NCBI GenBank assembly: GCA_004298045.1 | Contig: SCRM01000010.1 | Coordinates: 124,001 to 188,000 of the forward strand | Length of the DNA: 64,000 nt | Reading direction: 5' to 3' | DNA from: Rhodanobacter sp. | Lineage (GTDB): Bacteria > Pseudomonadota > Gammaproteobacteria > Xanthomonadales > Rhodanobacteraceae | Part shown: piece after piece, positions 18,706 to 26,919 of the stretch | Layout: every line of letters starts with the position of its first letter | Position numbering within the stretch: the stretch's first letter is position 1 | Notes under the pieces: model-generated | Databases searched by the model: none | Told to the model about the DNA's origin: nothing | What the model saw: only the letters and a program-made list of their open reading frames with translations | Program-made: the position numbers and the translations under genes

Positions 18706-19611
18706 TCAGCCCGCCGCAGTGAACACGGTGCCCGCCGGGCCGAAGGGTTGCACCAGCCAGTGATCGGCCAGCAGAAAAGCGAACAGCGCAAACAGATAGA
18801 TGATCGAGTACTTGAACATGCGCATCGCGAAATACGCATCCGGCGGGCGGATCAGCCGGATCGCGTAGTACAGGAACCCGGCACCGAGGGCCAACGCGCC
18901 ACCAAGGTAGATCCAGCCGTTCATGCCGGTCAGTGCCGGCAGCAGGCTCACCAGCACCAGCAGCACCGTGTAGAACAGCACCTGCCAGCTCGTGTACTTG
19001 ACCCCATGGGTCACCGGCAGCATCGGGATGCCGGCACGCGCGTAGTCGTCGCGGCGGAAGATCGCCAGCGCCCAGAAGTGCGGCGGCGTCCACACGAAAA
19101 TGATCAGGCACAACTGCAGCGCATACGGATGCAGCGAGCCGGTGACCGCGGTCCAGCCGATCACCGGCGGGATCGCGCCGGCCAGCCCGCCGATCACGAT
19201 GTTCTGCGGCGAGGCGCGCTTGAGCACGGCGGTGTAGATCACCGCATAGCCGATCAGGCCGACGAAGGTCAGCACCGCGGTCAGCACGTTCACCCACAGC
19301 GCCAGCACGATCATCGACACGATGCCGAGCGTGAGCGCGAAGGCGAACGCCTGCCGCGGCTTGAGTTGCCCGGCGGGCAGCGGCCGGTGCGCGGTGCGCA
19401 CCATCACCTTGTCGATGCGTTGGTCAATCAGCTGGTTGAACGCGGCGGCGGATGACGACGCCAGCCAGATGCCAAGCGTGCCGAAAATCAGTGCCTGCCA
19501 GCGCGGCAGGCCCGGCACCGCGAGAAACATGCCGATCACCGCGCAGAAGACCAGCAGCACCACGATGCGCGGCTTGGTCAGCTGAAAGTATTCGCCCATC
19601 ACCCCGGTCAT
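18706..19611 (-). CDS. ctaB: Heme O synthase (protoheme IX farnesyltransferase)
   Basis: 301 residues, a UbiA-superfamily prenyltransferase with about seven to nine membrane helices. It adds a farnesyl group to heme B. The Mg/diphosphate motif is present as [22 protein letters not shown], with the second motif in the [15 protein letters not shown]-like loop. It starts [17 protein letters not shown]. The ATG overlaps the ctaA stop by 4 nt (ATGA), so heme O and heme A synthases are made together, supplying heme A to the aa3 oxidase encoded just beyond. Confidence 0.96.
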   Translation of the reverse strand: MTGVMGEYFQLTKPRIVVLLVFCAVIGMFLAVPGLPRWQALIFGTLGIWLASSSAAAFNQLIDQRIDKVMVRTAHRPLPAGQLKPRQAFAFALTLGIVSMIVLALWVNVLTAVLTFVGLIGYAVIYTAVLKRASPQNIVIGGLAGAIPPVIGWTAVTGSLHPYALQLCLIIFVWTPPHFWALAIFRRDDYARAGIPMLPVTHGVKYTSWQVLFYTVLLVLVSLLPALTGMNGWIYLGGALALGAGFLYYAIRLIRPPDAYFAMRMFKYSIIYLFALFAFLLADHWLVQPFGPAGTVFTAAG

Positions 19612-20774
19612 GCGCCATCCCCCTCAACCAACGGCTTGCGCTGTGTGCGCGCCAGCGCTCCCACCAAGCTCAACAGTAACAGGGCCGCCATGCCGTTGTG
19701 CGCGGTGGCCACCGGCAGCGGCAAGCCGAAGTGCACATTGCTGATGCCGAGCAGTACCTGGCAGACGAGCGCCGCGACGATGGCGCCCGCGCACACCCGA
19801 AGCCCCCGCCGTGCCAGCCGCCAGCCGAGCCACAGCAGGTACGCCGTCACCACCAGCGCGCCAAGGCGATGCACCATCTGGATCGCCGTGCGCGCGGCGC
19901 CGTCGAGCACGCCGCCTTCGTAGTCCACCCCGATGCCGCGCCACAGGATGAAGCCCTGGTGGTAATCCGCAGCGGGCCACCACTGGCCGAGGCAATGCGG
20001 AAACGCGGCGTCGCCAAACCCGCAGGCGAGCGCGGCATAGTTCGACGAGGTCCAGCCACCGAGCGCGATCTGGCAGGCGAGCAGCACGATGCCGAGTGCC
20101 ACCCAGCGGCGCAGGCCGCGCAGCGCGTCGTTGTTCGCGGCGATGCCGGCAAAGCGCAGTGCGGCGTAACCCAGCAGCGCCAGCGTGGTCATGCCGCCCA
20201 GGAGATGCCCGGTGACGACGATGGGCTTCAACAGCAGGGTTACCGTCCACATGCCAAGCATGGCCTGGAACACGATGACGCCAAGCGCAACCAGGCACAC
20301 CTTGGCTGCCGTCGGCGCCCGCAACAATCCGGCCGCCACCAGCGGCAACACGATAGCGGCCGCGGCGAGCACGGACGACGGCACATGCTCGCCGCGCATG
20401 TACAGCGTCACCCCGATCGCCGCAAACAGCGCACTGCCGCCGACCAGCCACCAGAGGCGCCGCTGGCGCCACGCAGCCATCACCGCCATCGCCAACACCA
20501 GCATGCCCAGCGTGCCAGCCAGCATGCGGTGCACCTGCTCGCGCCACGCCTTGTGCGCCACGTACGGGCGGTTCGGAAATGCCGCATCCGCCTGCGCCAC
20601 CGCCTGCGCGTGCTGCGGCCAGGTGGCCTCGCCATAGCAGGTGGGCCAGTCCGGGCACGACAGGCCGGCATCCGACAGCCGCACGAAGGCGCCGAACATT
20701 ACCAACCCGAGGGCGAACACGGCCGCCAGCAGGCTCAGCCAGCGCAGGCCGCGCGACACGCCGGCGCGGCTCAC
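19608..20774 (-). CDS. ctaA: Heme A synthase
   Basis: 388 residues, eight predicted membrane helices, oxidising the C8 methyl of heme O to formyl. It shows [21 protein letters not shown] near the N-terminus, the heme-ligand region [27 protein letters not shown], and the second His pair [13 protein letters not shown], and then [11 protein letters not shown]. The start codon is GTG (20774), and it overlaps the stop of the SCO-like gene by 4 nt. The length with an extra periplasmic loop is normal for proteobacterial type-2 CtaA. Confidence 0.95.
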   Translation of the reverse strand: MSRAGVSRGLRWLSLLAAVFALGLVMFGAFVRLSDAGLSCPDWPTCYGEATWPQHAQAVAQADAAFPNRPYVAHKAWREQVHRMLAGTLGMLVLAMAVMAAWRQRRLWWLVGGSALFAAIGVTLYMRGEHVPSSVLAAAAIVLPLVAAGLLRAPTAAKVCLVALGVIVFQAMLGMWTVTLLLKPIVVTGHLLGGMTTLALLGYAALRFAGIAANNDALRGLRRWVALGIVLLACQIALGGWTSSNYAALACGFGDAAFPHCLGQWWPAADYHQGFILWRGIGVDYEGGVLDGAARTAIQMVHRLGALVVTAYLLWLGWRLARRGLRVCAGAIVAALVCQVLLGISNVHFGLPLPVATAHNGMAALLLLSLVGALARTQRKPLVEGDGA

Positions 20775-21337
20775 CGGATCACCTTGCGCAGGTCGCGCAG
20801 CACGCCAGCCGGATCAAACCCTGCCGGGTAACTGGCCAGCGCGGTGCCGTCCGATTCGACCAGCACCGCGCCGAGGCTGTCGGGCTCACTCGGACGCCAC
20901 GCGTCGAGTTTGCCGTCGGTATCGGCACCGATCCGCCAGAAGTTCGCCATGCCCTTGGCGTCCGCGCCGGTCGGCGGCGCGCCGACATACAGCAGCCGCA
21001 GTCGCGACTGGTTCTGGTTGAGCATCACCCGCGCCTTGGCCAGCGCGGTCAGCGCGGCGTAACAGTGGCTTGCACAATCGGGCCCGGGCAACGCAATCAG
21101 CGTCAACCGCGGCTTGACGTCGCGCCATGCCCAGACGCCGCCATCGGCCATCCGGATCGACAGCTGTTCCTGTGCAAAGTTGCGCTGCGGCAGGATCGGC
21201 AAGCCGTTGCCTTTGGCCGTCGGCTGCCAACCGGCCAGCGTCAGCGCCAGCGCCACCAGAAACGGCACGAGAAACACCGCGCCAACCAAAAGCAGTTTCA
21301 CCCGGCCCTTGCGCAGGGCGGCGGCGGTATCGGTCAT
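20771..21337 (-). CDS. SCO-like membrane protein of the ctaA operon
   Basis: 188 residues: one transmembrane anchor (about 15-36, LLLVGAVFLVPFLVALALTL) and a periplasmic thioredoxin-like domain. Cys88 and Cys92 form a C-x3-C motif (GPDCASHC) after a LTLIALPG strand, as in SCO/PrrC copper proteins. The conserved distal His that completes the SCO copper site is absent, since no His follows Cys92. It may therefore be a thiol reductase or a degenerate SCO serving CuA assembly. It overlaps both SURF1 and ctaA by 4 nt, a strong sign of work in oxidase assembly. Family assignment is moderate; operon role is well supported. Confidence 0.8.
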   Translation of the reverse strand: MTDTAAALRKGRVKLLLVGAVFLVPFLVALALTLAGWQPTAKGNGLPILPQRNFAQEQLSIRMADGGVWAWRDVKPRLTLIALPGPDCASHCYAALTALAKARVMLNQNQSRLRLLYVGAPPTGADAKGMANFWRIGADTDGKLDAWRPSEPDSLGAVLVESDGTALASYPAGFDPAGVLRDLRKVIR

Positions 21338-22098
21338 GGGCCATCCACATGGTCGGTGGGAGGTTGGCGCCGCTTGCGGCGCTTGTCGCGGTTCACCACG
21401 AGCAAAATGACGATCACCGCGACGGCAAACGAGAACCACTGGAACGCGTACGCACGATGGCGCGCCGGCGGCATGTCGCCGAAATCCAGCGTGTGCACGC
21501 GCACATAGATCGACGCCGGGTCGGCATCCAGGCTCAGCATGCGTGGATAGAGCGTAGCGCCAAGGTCGGCAGCCACTTGCGTCGGGTCGAGGTAGATCGA
21601 CTTTTTCGGCCACGTGGTCTGCCGCGCCAGCGCATTGCCGCCCATTTCGAACCCGCGCGGCGGTGGCGGCAGGTACAGCCCGTGCAAATGCTGCACGCCG
21701 GTCGGCAACACAGGCAATTGCGGCGTTTTATCGGTGCCGTTGCCGGGCAGGAAACCCAGGTCGACCAAGAGCAGTCGCGAGCTGCCGGTCAACTGCAGCG
21801 GCACGAACACCTCGACCCCGCCAAGATCGTCGTGCTTGGGGTTGTCGAGCAGGTAGACGCGATCGGCAACATACTGCCCGCGCACATCGATGCGCGGAAA
21901 CGCATCGGCCGGCGGGTTGAGCGCCACGCTGGCAAAGCTTTGCGGCGCCGCGGTGGCGGCGGCGGCGTACCGCTGCAGCAGATCCACCTTGAAATCCGCG
22001 CGGTGCAACTGCCAGACGCCAAGCCGCACGAACAGGGCAGATGCCGCCAGCGTCAGCACGATGGCCCACCATGGTGGTCGGCGCAGCCCGCCTAGCAC
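21334..22098 (-). CDS. SURF1-family oxidase assembly protein
   Basis: 254 residues with a membrane helix at each end (WWAIVLTLAASALFVRLGVWQL and AYAFQWFSFAVAVIVILLVV) around a periplasmic domain. Typical SURF1 motifs are the LGVWQLHRADFK start, GQYVADRVYLLDN, LLVDLGFLPG for VNRGW, and the C-terminal RAYAFQWFSFA that matches the YAxQWF motif. SURF1 helps insert heme A into subunit I. The start is GTG at 22098. It heads the SURF1-SCO-like-ctaA-ctaB run, with all three junctions overlapping by 4 nt. The DUF2909 gene is divergent 56 nt away. Confidence 0.93.
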   Translation of the reverse strand: MLGGLRRPPWWAIVLTLAASALFVRLGVWQLHRADFKVDLLQRYAAAATAAPQSFASVALNPPADAFPRIDVRGQYVADRVYLLDNPKHDDLGGVEVFVPLQLTGSSRLLLVDLGFLPGNGTDKTPQLPVLPTGVQHLHGLYLPPPPRGFEMGGNALARQTTWPKKSIYLDPTQVAADLGATLYPRMLSLDADPASIYVRVHTLDFGDMPPARHRAYAFQWFSFAVAVIVILLVVNRDKRRKRRQPPTDHVDGP

Positions 22099-22154
22099 GG
22101 TGTGCCGCCGCGCGTGGTTATACTCGACGCCATTCCATCGCGCGGATCGCTCAC

Positions 22155-22370
22155 ATGGGCTCCATCTTCAAGATCATCGTGGTGGTGTTGCTGCTGGTGG
22201 TCATCTTCAGCCTCGCCCAGGCGCTGTACTACATGATGACCGACAAAGGCAGCGACGGGCGCATGGTGTGGGCCCTCACGCGCCGCGTCGTGCTCTCGCT
22301 GGTGGTGATCGGCATCGTCATTTTCGGCATCTGGATGGGTTGGCTGCATCCGCACGACGTCGGTCAATGA
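22155..22370 (+). CDS. Twin-transmembrane DUF2909 protein
   Basis: 71 residues made of two transmembrane helices (IFKIIVVVLLLVVIFSLAQAL and LTRRVVLSLVVIGIVIFGIWMGWL) linked by a short loop (TDKGSDGRMVW). This matches DUF2909, a small protein habitually found inside cytochrome oxidase loci of beta- and gammaproteobacteria. Its role is unproven, perhaps oxidase assembly. It alone of the oxidase locus is on the plus strand, between SURF1 and ctaE. There is no strong ribosome binding site before the ATG. Confidence 0.85.
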   Translation: MGSIFKIIVVVLLLVVIFSLAQALYYMMTDKGSDGRMVWALTRRVVLSLVVIGIVIFGIWMGWLHPHDVGQ

Positions 22371-22386
22371 CCACCGCCCGCCGCAC

Positions 22387-22420
22387 CACGAAAAAACCGC
22401 CTTCCGGCGGTTTTTTCGTG
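22387..22420. terminator. Bidirectional terminator between DUF2909 gene and ctaE
   Basis: A perfect 15-bp stem, 22387-22401 with 22406-22420, and a TTCC loop. Six A and six T flank the GC core, so it can act on both convergent genes. Confidence 0.95.
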
Positions 22421-22437
22421 CCTTGCCGGCACCTGCC

Positions 22438-23325
22438 TCAAAGCACGTAGACGAACAGGAACAGGCACAGCCACACCACGTCGACGAAGTGCCAGTACCA
22501 GGCCACCGCCTCGAAACCGAAATGATGCTCGGGGCTGAAGTGCCCCTTGAGCACGCGCAGCCAGATCACTGCCAGCATGATCGTGCCGATCGTCACGTGG
22601 AACCCGTGGAAGCCGGTCAGCATGTAGAACAGCGAGCCGTACACGCCGGTCTGGAACGTGAGGTTCAGTTCGCGATACGCCTCGGCGTACTCGTGCGCCT
22701 GGAAGGTCACGAAGGTCGCGCCCAGCAGCACCGTCAGCCCCAGGAACACCAGCACCCGCCCGCGATGCCCGCCGCGCAGCGCGTGGTGCGCAATCGTCAC
22801 GGTAACGCTGGAGGTGAGCAGGATCAGCGTGTTGAGCAGCGGCAGCCCCCACGGCACCACGGTGCTGAACGCGCCACCGAGCGCCAGCGGCCCGTTGCCG
22901 CCATCCGCGCCCCAGGTGCCCGCATACGCGTCGTACAGAAACTGGTGGGTCAGCACGCCATGGCCGCTACCGGCCAGCCACGGCAGCGAGAACATGCGCA
23001 CGTAAAACAGCGAGCCGAAGAACGCGCCGAAGAAAAACACCTCGGAGAAGATGAACCACATCATCCCCATGCGGAACGAGGTATCCACCTGATCGTTGTA
23101 GCGGCCGGCCAGCGACTCGCGGATCACCGAGCCGAACCAGCCGAAAAACATGCCGAGGATGCCAAGCGCGCCGATGGTGATGACGGTCTTGCCGAAACCC
23201 GCCTCGCCCGGCTCGGCGTTGAGCCAATGCGCAGCACCAAAAACGGTAAGGAACAACACCACCGCGGCCACGATCGGCCAATGGCTGCGGTTCGGTACGA
23301 AATAGATGTCTTGCTGTTGAACCAT
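22438..23325 (-). CDS. ctaE: Cytochrome c oxidase subunit III
   Basis: 295 residues, seven membrane helices, structural subunit of the aa3 oxidase. Key matches are YFVPNRSHWPIVAAV, GMMWFIFSEVFFFGAFFG with the conserved Glu, LLTSSVTVTIAHHAL, EYAEAYRELNLTFQTGVYGS, LTGFHGFHVTIG and the final FEAVAWYWHFVDVVWLCLF. It is the last gene of ctaC-ctaD-(63 aa)-ctaE. The gap from the small gene is 60 nt, and no ctaG lies between. Confidence 0.97.
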   Translation of the reverse strand: MVQQQDIYFVPNRSHWPIVAAVVLFLTVFGAAHWLNAEPGEAGFGKTVITIGALGILGMFFGWFGSVIRESLAGRYNDQVDTSFRMGMMWFIFSEVFFFGAFFGSLFYVRMFSLPWLAGSGHGVLTHQFLYDAYAGTWGADGGNGPLALGGAFSTVVPWGLPLLNTLILLTSSVTVTIAHHALRGGHRGRVLVFLGLTVLLGATFVTFQAHEYAEAYRELNLTFQTGVYGSLFYMLTGFHGFHVTIGTIMLAVIWLRVLKGHFSPEHHFGFEAVAWYWHFVDVVWLCLFLFVYVL

Positions 23326-23385
23326 GATGAGACCCCGTGGAGTTCCCTGGTGACCGCCGGCACGGCACGCCGTGCTCCTGCGCCG

Positions 23386-23577
23386 CTATTTCATCAAAAG
23401 AATCTGCAAAAACGACAGCAGATAAAAAATGCCGATCACCACTGCCAGCACCGTCACCGTGCGCCGCACGCCGCGCCGCTGTGCGCGGCCCATCGGCGTG
23501 CGCGCGACGGCGGCGGTGCCGTCGCGCACCTGACGGCGCGGCGGCTCGACCTCGCCCACCGCGGCGGCCTCAATCAT
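23386..23577 (-). CDS. 63-residue single-helix protein of the oxidase locus
   Basis: A basic N-terminal half (PPRRQVRDG, RRGVRR) and one C-terminal transmembrane helix (VTVLAVVIGIFYLLSFLQILL). The start at 23577 overlaps the end of ctaD by 8 nt. It looks like the cytochrome oxidase small assembly proteins that normally sit between ctaD and ctaG. No homology can be proved from so short a sequence. Codon use and the clean overlap support it being real. Confidence 0.65.
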   Translation of the reverse strand: MIEAAAVGEVEPPRRQVRDGTAAVARTPMGRAQRRGVRRTVTVLAVVIGIFYLLSFLQILLMK

Positions 23578-25186
23578 CCGCGCCACTGTGTGCCAACTCC
23601 TCGTCGCGCACCACCGGCGGCACCTCGAAGGTGTGGTAGGGCGCCGGCGACGGCACCGTCCACTCCAGCCCCTTCGCGCCCTCCCAGGCACGGTTGGCAG
23701 CCTTCTGCTTGGAGAAGAACACGCAGTGGATGATGACGCCGAGGAAAATCAGCTGCGAGGCGCCGAACAGGAAGCCGCCAATCGAACTGACCATGTTGAA
23801 GCCGGCGAACGCCACGTTGTAATCGGGAATGCGTCGCGGCATGCCGGCCAGGCCGAGGAAATGCTGCGGGAAGAACAGCACGTTCACGAACACCAGGCTG
23901 CACCAGAAATGCACCTTGCCCCAGAACTCGCTGTACATGTGCCCGCTCCACTTGGGCATCCAGTAGTACGCGGCCCCCATGATCGCGAACGCGGCGCCGG
24001 TCACCAGCACGTAGTGGAAATGCGCCACCACGAAATAGGTGTCGTGATACTGGAAATCGGCCGGCACCAGCGCCAGCATCAGGCCGGAAAAGCCGCCGAT
24101 CGAAAACAGCACCACGAACGCGATCGCAAACAGCATCGGTGTCTCGAACGTGAGCGACCCGCCCCACATGGTGGCCACCCAGTTGAACACCTTGATGCCG
24201 GTCGGCACCGCGATGAGCATGGTGGCGTACATGAAGAAGATGTCCGCGCCCACCGGCATGCCCACCGCGAACATGTGGTGCGCCCAGACCAGGAACGACA
24301 GGAACGCGATGCAGGCGATCGCCAGCACCATCGCCTTGTAGCCGAAGATCGGCTTGCGCGCGAAAGTCGGGATGATCTCCGAGATGATCCCGAATGCCGG
24401 CAGGATCATGATGTAGACCTCGGGGTGACCGAAGAACCAGAACACGTGTTGGTACAGCACCGGGTCGCCGCCGCCGCCCGGGTTGAAGAAGCTGGTGCCG
24501 AAATACTTGTCGGTCAGCAACATGGTCACCGCGCCGGCGAGCACCGGGATCACCGCGATCAGCAGGAACGCCGTGATCAGCCAGCTCCACACGAACACCG
24601 GCATCTTGACCAGGTCCATCCCGGGCGCACGCATATTTAGGATGGTGGCGATGATGTTGATCGCACCCATCACCGAGCTGATGCCCATGAGGTGGATGGC
24701 AAACACCGCGTAGGCCAGCGACCCGCTTTGCAGCGACAGCGGCGGATACATCGTCCAGCCGCCGGCCGGGCCCCCGCCTGGCAGGAGCAGGGTCGAGTAC
24801 AGCAGGATGAACGCGAACGGCAGAATCCAGAACGACAGGTTGTTCATGCGCGGCAACGCCATGTCCGGCGCGCCGATCATGAGCGGGATCATCCAGTTGC
24901 CCAGCCCCACGAACGCCGGCATGATCGCGCCGAAGATCATGGTGAGCCCGTGCATCGTGGTCAGCTCGTTGAACGTATACGGCTGCACCAGCTCCAGCCC
25001 GGGCTTGAACAGCTCGGCGCGGATCAGCATGGCAAAGCTGCCGCCGACGAAAAACATCGTCAGCGAGAAGATCAGGTACAGCGTGCCGATGTCCTTGTGG
25101 TTGGTGGACATCAGCCAGCGCTGGACGAAACTCTTCGGCGCGCCGTGATGCTCTTCATGTAGGTCTTGCGTGGTTGCGGTGGCCAT
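23570..25186 (-). CDS. ctaD: Cytochrome c oxidase subunit I (aa3 type)
   Basis: 538 residues, twelve membrane helices, carrying heme a, heme a3 and CuB. Visible ligands are the heme a His in TTMHGLTMIFG, the CuB His-Tyr region WFFGHPEVYIMILP, the pair in VWAHHMF, and the heme a3/a His in HDTYFVVAHFHYVL. The Glu in GHPEVY places it in the A1 proton-channel group. The ATG at 25186 is preceded by AGAGGTG at about 8 nt and begins MATATTQDLHEEHHG; an upstream ATG at 25207 is less likely. It is the terminal proton-pumping oxidase of aerobic respiration. Confidence 0.98.
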   Translation of the reverse strand: MATATTQDLHEEHHGAPKSFVQRWLMSTNHKDIGTLYLIFSLTMFFVGGSFAMLIRAELFKPGLELVQPYTFNELTTMHGLTMIFGAIMPAFVGLGNWMIPLMIGAPDMALPRMNNLSFWILPFAFILLYSTLLLPGGGPAGGWTMYPPLSLQSGSLAYAVFAIHLMGISSVMGAINIIATILNMRAPGMDLVKMPVFVWSWLITAFLLIAVIPVLAGAVTMLLTDKYFGTSFFNPGGGGDPVLYQHVFWFFGHPEVYIMILPAFGIISEIIPTFARKPIFGYKAMVLAIACIAFLSFLVWAHHMFAVGMPVGADIFFMYATMLIAVPTGIKVFNWVATMWGGSLTFETPMLFAIAFVVLFSIGGFSGLMLALVPADFQYHDTYFVVAHFHYVLVTGAAFAIMGAAYYWMPKWSGHMYSEFWGKVHFWCSLVFVNVLFFPQHFLGLAGMPRRIPDYNVAFAGFNMVSSIGGFLFGASQLIFLGVIIHCVFFSKQKAANRAWEGAKGLEWTVPSPAPYHTFEVPPVVRDEELAHSGADD

Positions 25187-25259
25187 GGCCTTGCACCTCT
25201 GACTCAAATCTTGTCGATGGCGCAGCCGTGGCGGCTGCGATCAGAAAACGGGAAGGCGC

Positions 25260-26216
25260 TCACTGGCGCGCCACGGCGAGTGCCGTCGGCGGCGCCGCCG
25301 GCGCCGCGGCCGTGGCCGGCGCGGCCTTTTCCTGCGTCGCCAGCCACGTCTGGAATTCGGCCGGCGATACCGCCTTGACCACGATCGGCATGAAGCCGTG
25401 ATCCTGGCCGCACAGCTCGGCGCACTGCCCGCGATACACGCCCGGCTTCACGATGTTGGCCCAGGCCGAATTGACGATGCCGGGAATGGCATCCATCTTC
25501 CAGCCGAAATCAGGCACCCACCACGAGTGGATCACGTCACCCGCAGTGATGACGAAGCGGATCTTGGTGTTGGTCGGCAACACCAGTTGCCGGTCGACGT
25601 TGAGCAGATAGGTGTGCTCGCCATCAACTTGCACCGCGTAGGGATCCATGCCGGAATGCAGCTGCCGCGTCTTGTCCGACTGCGCATCCAGCTTGGACAC
25701 GAAACCGACGTTCTGGATCGCCTTGCCCTGGTAATCGACGTAGTCGTAGCGCCACTTCCACTGGTAGCCGGTGACCTTGACCGTCATCTGCGAGCCGGTG
25801 GTGTCGGCAAACGTGACCAGCCCACCGGTGGACATCCACGCCAGCGTGGCAAGGATGATGACCGGGATCGTCGTCCATATCACTTCGACCGTGGTGTTGT
25901 GCGCCCACTTCTCGGCCACCGCGCCGCGCGATTTGCGGAAGCGGAACATCGCGATGAACATGGCGCCGAACACCAGCACGCCGATCACCGTGCACACCCA
26001 CAAACCGACCTGGTTGAGGAAATACGCCTCGCCCGACCAAGTGGTGACACCCTGCGGCATGTTGAGTTGCCACGGGCGCGGGTCGGCCTGCGCTGCGCCG
26101 GCGCCAAGCGCCAGCAGCACCCCGCCCGCGGCGACCATCGCGCGTCTCACCCGCGCCGTCACCGCGCGACCGCGGCCTCGCGCAGTGCTGCCCGTTCCGA
26201 TCCTGCCAGATGCCAT
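25260..26216 (-). CDS. ctaC: Cytochrome c oxidase subunit II
   Basis: 318 residues. An N-terminal signal region is cut near AQADPRPWQLNMPQGVT, then two helices (GLWVCTVIGVLVFGAMFIAMF and VEVIWTTIPVIILATLAWMST) precede the periplasmic CuA domain. CuA ligands are seen in VIHSWWVPDFG and GQCAELCGQDHGFMP (Cys, Glu, Cys, His, Met). An Ala/Pro tail (about 295-318) follows; no cytochrome c domain is fused, so it is a simple subunit II. AGGGG stands about 7 nt before the ATG at 26216. The DUF2244 gene is 10 nt upstream. Confidence 0.97.
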   Translation of the reverse strand: MASGRIGTGSTARGRGRAVTARVRRAMVAAGGVLLALGAGAAQADPRPWQLNMPQGVTTWSGEAYFLNQVGLWVCTVIGVLVFGAMFIAMFRFRKSRGAVAEKWAHNTTVEVIWTTIPVIILATLAWMSTGGLVTFADTTGSQMTVKVTGYQWKWRYDYVDYQGKAIQNVGFVSKLDAQSDKTRQLHSGMDPYAVQVDGEHTYLLNVDRQLVLPTNTKIRFVITAGDVIHSWWVPDFGWKMDAIPGIVNSAWANIVKPGVYRGQCAELCGQDHGFMPIVVKAVSPAEFQTWLATQEKAAPATAAAPAAPPTALAVARQ

Positions 26217-26226
26217 GCTTACGCCC

Positions 26227-26724
26227 CTAGTTGATCCAACCGTGCGGCTGGTCGTGGTTGCCGCCCAGCAATATCTTGAGTTTTCGCCACAACGCGACGC
26301 GTTCGGGTTCGGCGAGGAACGTGCCGATTTCCAACTCGCGGCCGTGCGACGCCAACAACAAACGTCGATGCCCGTTTTCCCCATCCTCCAGCCGTGCCCG
26401 TACCCAGTACGGCTGGAAACTCACTTGCCGATGCCCCGGCAACCAGCTCACCTCGAGCGCCGCGGCGCCCAGGGTGATCCGTTCGCTGCAATCCCCCGCA
26501 CGCCACGCCACCGCCAGCGCAACCGCCATGGCACCGGCCTCGAGCGCGGCAAACAGCGGCGCAAACACGTTGCCCTGCCAGCCGCCCCATACGCCGGTTG
26601 CCAGCGCCAGCACCGCCAGCGCCACGATCAGCCTGCGCATGCCGCGCCGACTGAGCGCGCGATTGGGTTTGAGCCAAATCGTGACGCCGGATGAATCGGC
26701 CACTGCAGGGCGAAGCACGATCAT
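26227..26724 (-). CDS. DUF2244 membrane protein, first gene of the oxidase operon
   Basis: 165 residues with two adjacent hydrophobic helices (LIVALAVLALATGVWGGWQG, APLFAALEAGAMAVALAVAW) after a short strand-rich N-terminus (LKPNRALSRRG). The C-terminal domain has SFQPYWVRARLED and ELEIGTFLAEPERVALWRKLK. This is the DUF2244 layout, often found just before coxB in this group. Function unknown, but linkage suggests oxidase assembly. An ATG at 26757 is an alternative start; neither has a good ribosome binding site. putA is divergent. Confidence 0.85.
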   Translation of the reverse strand: MIVLRPAVADSSGVTIWLKPNRALSRRGMRRLIVALAVLALATGVWGGWQGNVFAPLFAALEAGAMAVALAVAWRAGDCSERITLGAAALEVSWLPGHRQVSFQPYWVRARLEDGENGHRRLLLASHGRELEIGTFLAEPERVALWRKLKILLGGNHDQPHGWIN

Positions 26725-26841
26725 GGAAGTACCGCGTGCCAAGAGCGGGTCGATCATAGGTCGTGAAAATGCAATGGGCAAGATTGTCGCAGGGGCTTGA
26801 GGCAAATCATGCCAACCCGCCCGCGAGTCCCGGCATCGGGT

Positions 26842-26862
26842 TACCAGTGACCGTCACTGGTA
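26842..26862 (+). promoter_or_regulatory. Palindromic operator candidate upstream of putA
   Basis: Ten-base arms, TACCAGTGAC (26842-26851) and GTCACTGGTA (26853-26862), around one central base: a perfect inverted repeat. A -10-like TAGAAT lies at 26875-26880, so the palindrome covers the -35 region, and the putA GTG is 58 nt downstream of it. This position suits a repressor or activator of proline catabolism. It is not next to any gene end, so a terminator is unlikely. Confidence 0.65.
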
Positions 26863-26919
26863 CGGCACGCAGCGTAGAATCGCCGGTTTCGGTTCACTCT
26901 CACTCATCAAGTTCCCAAC

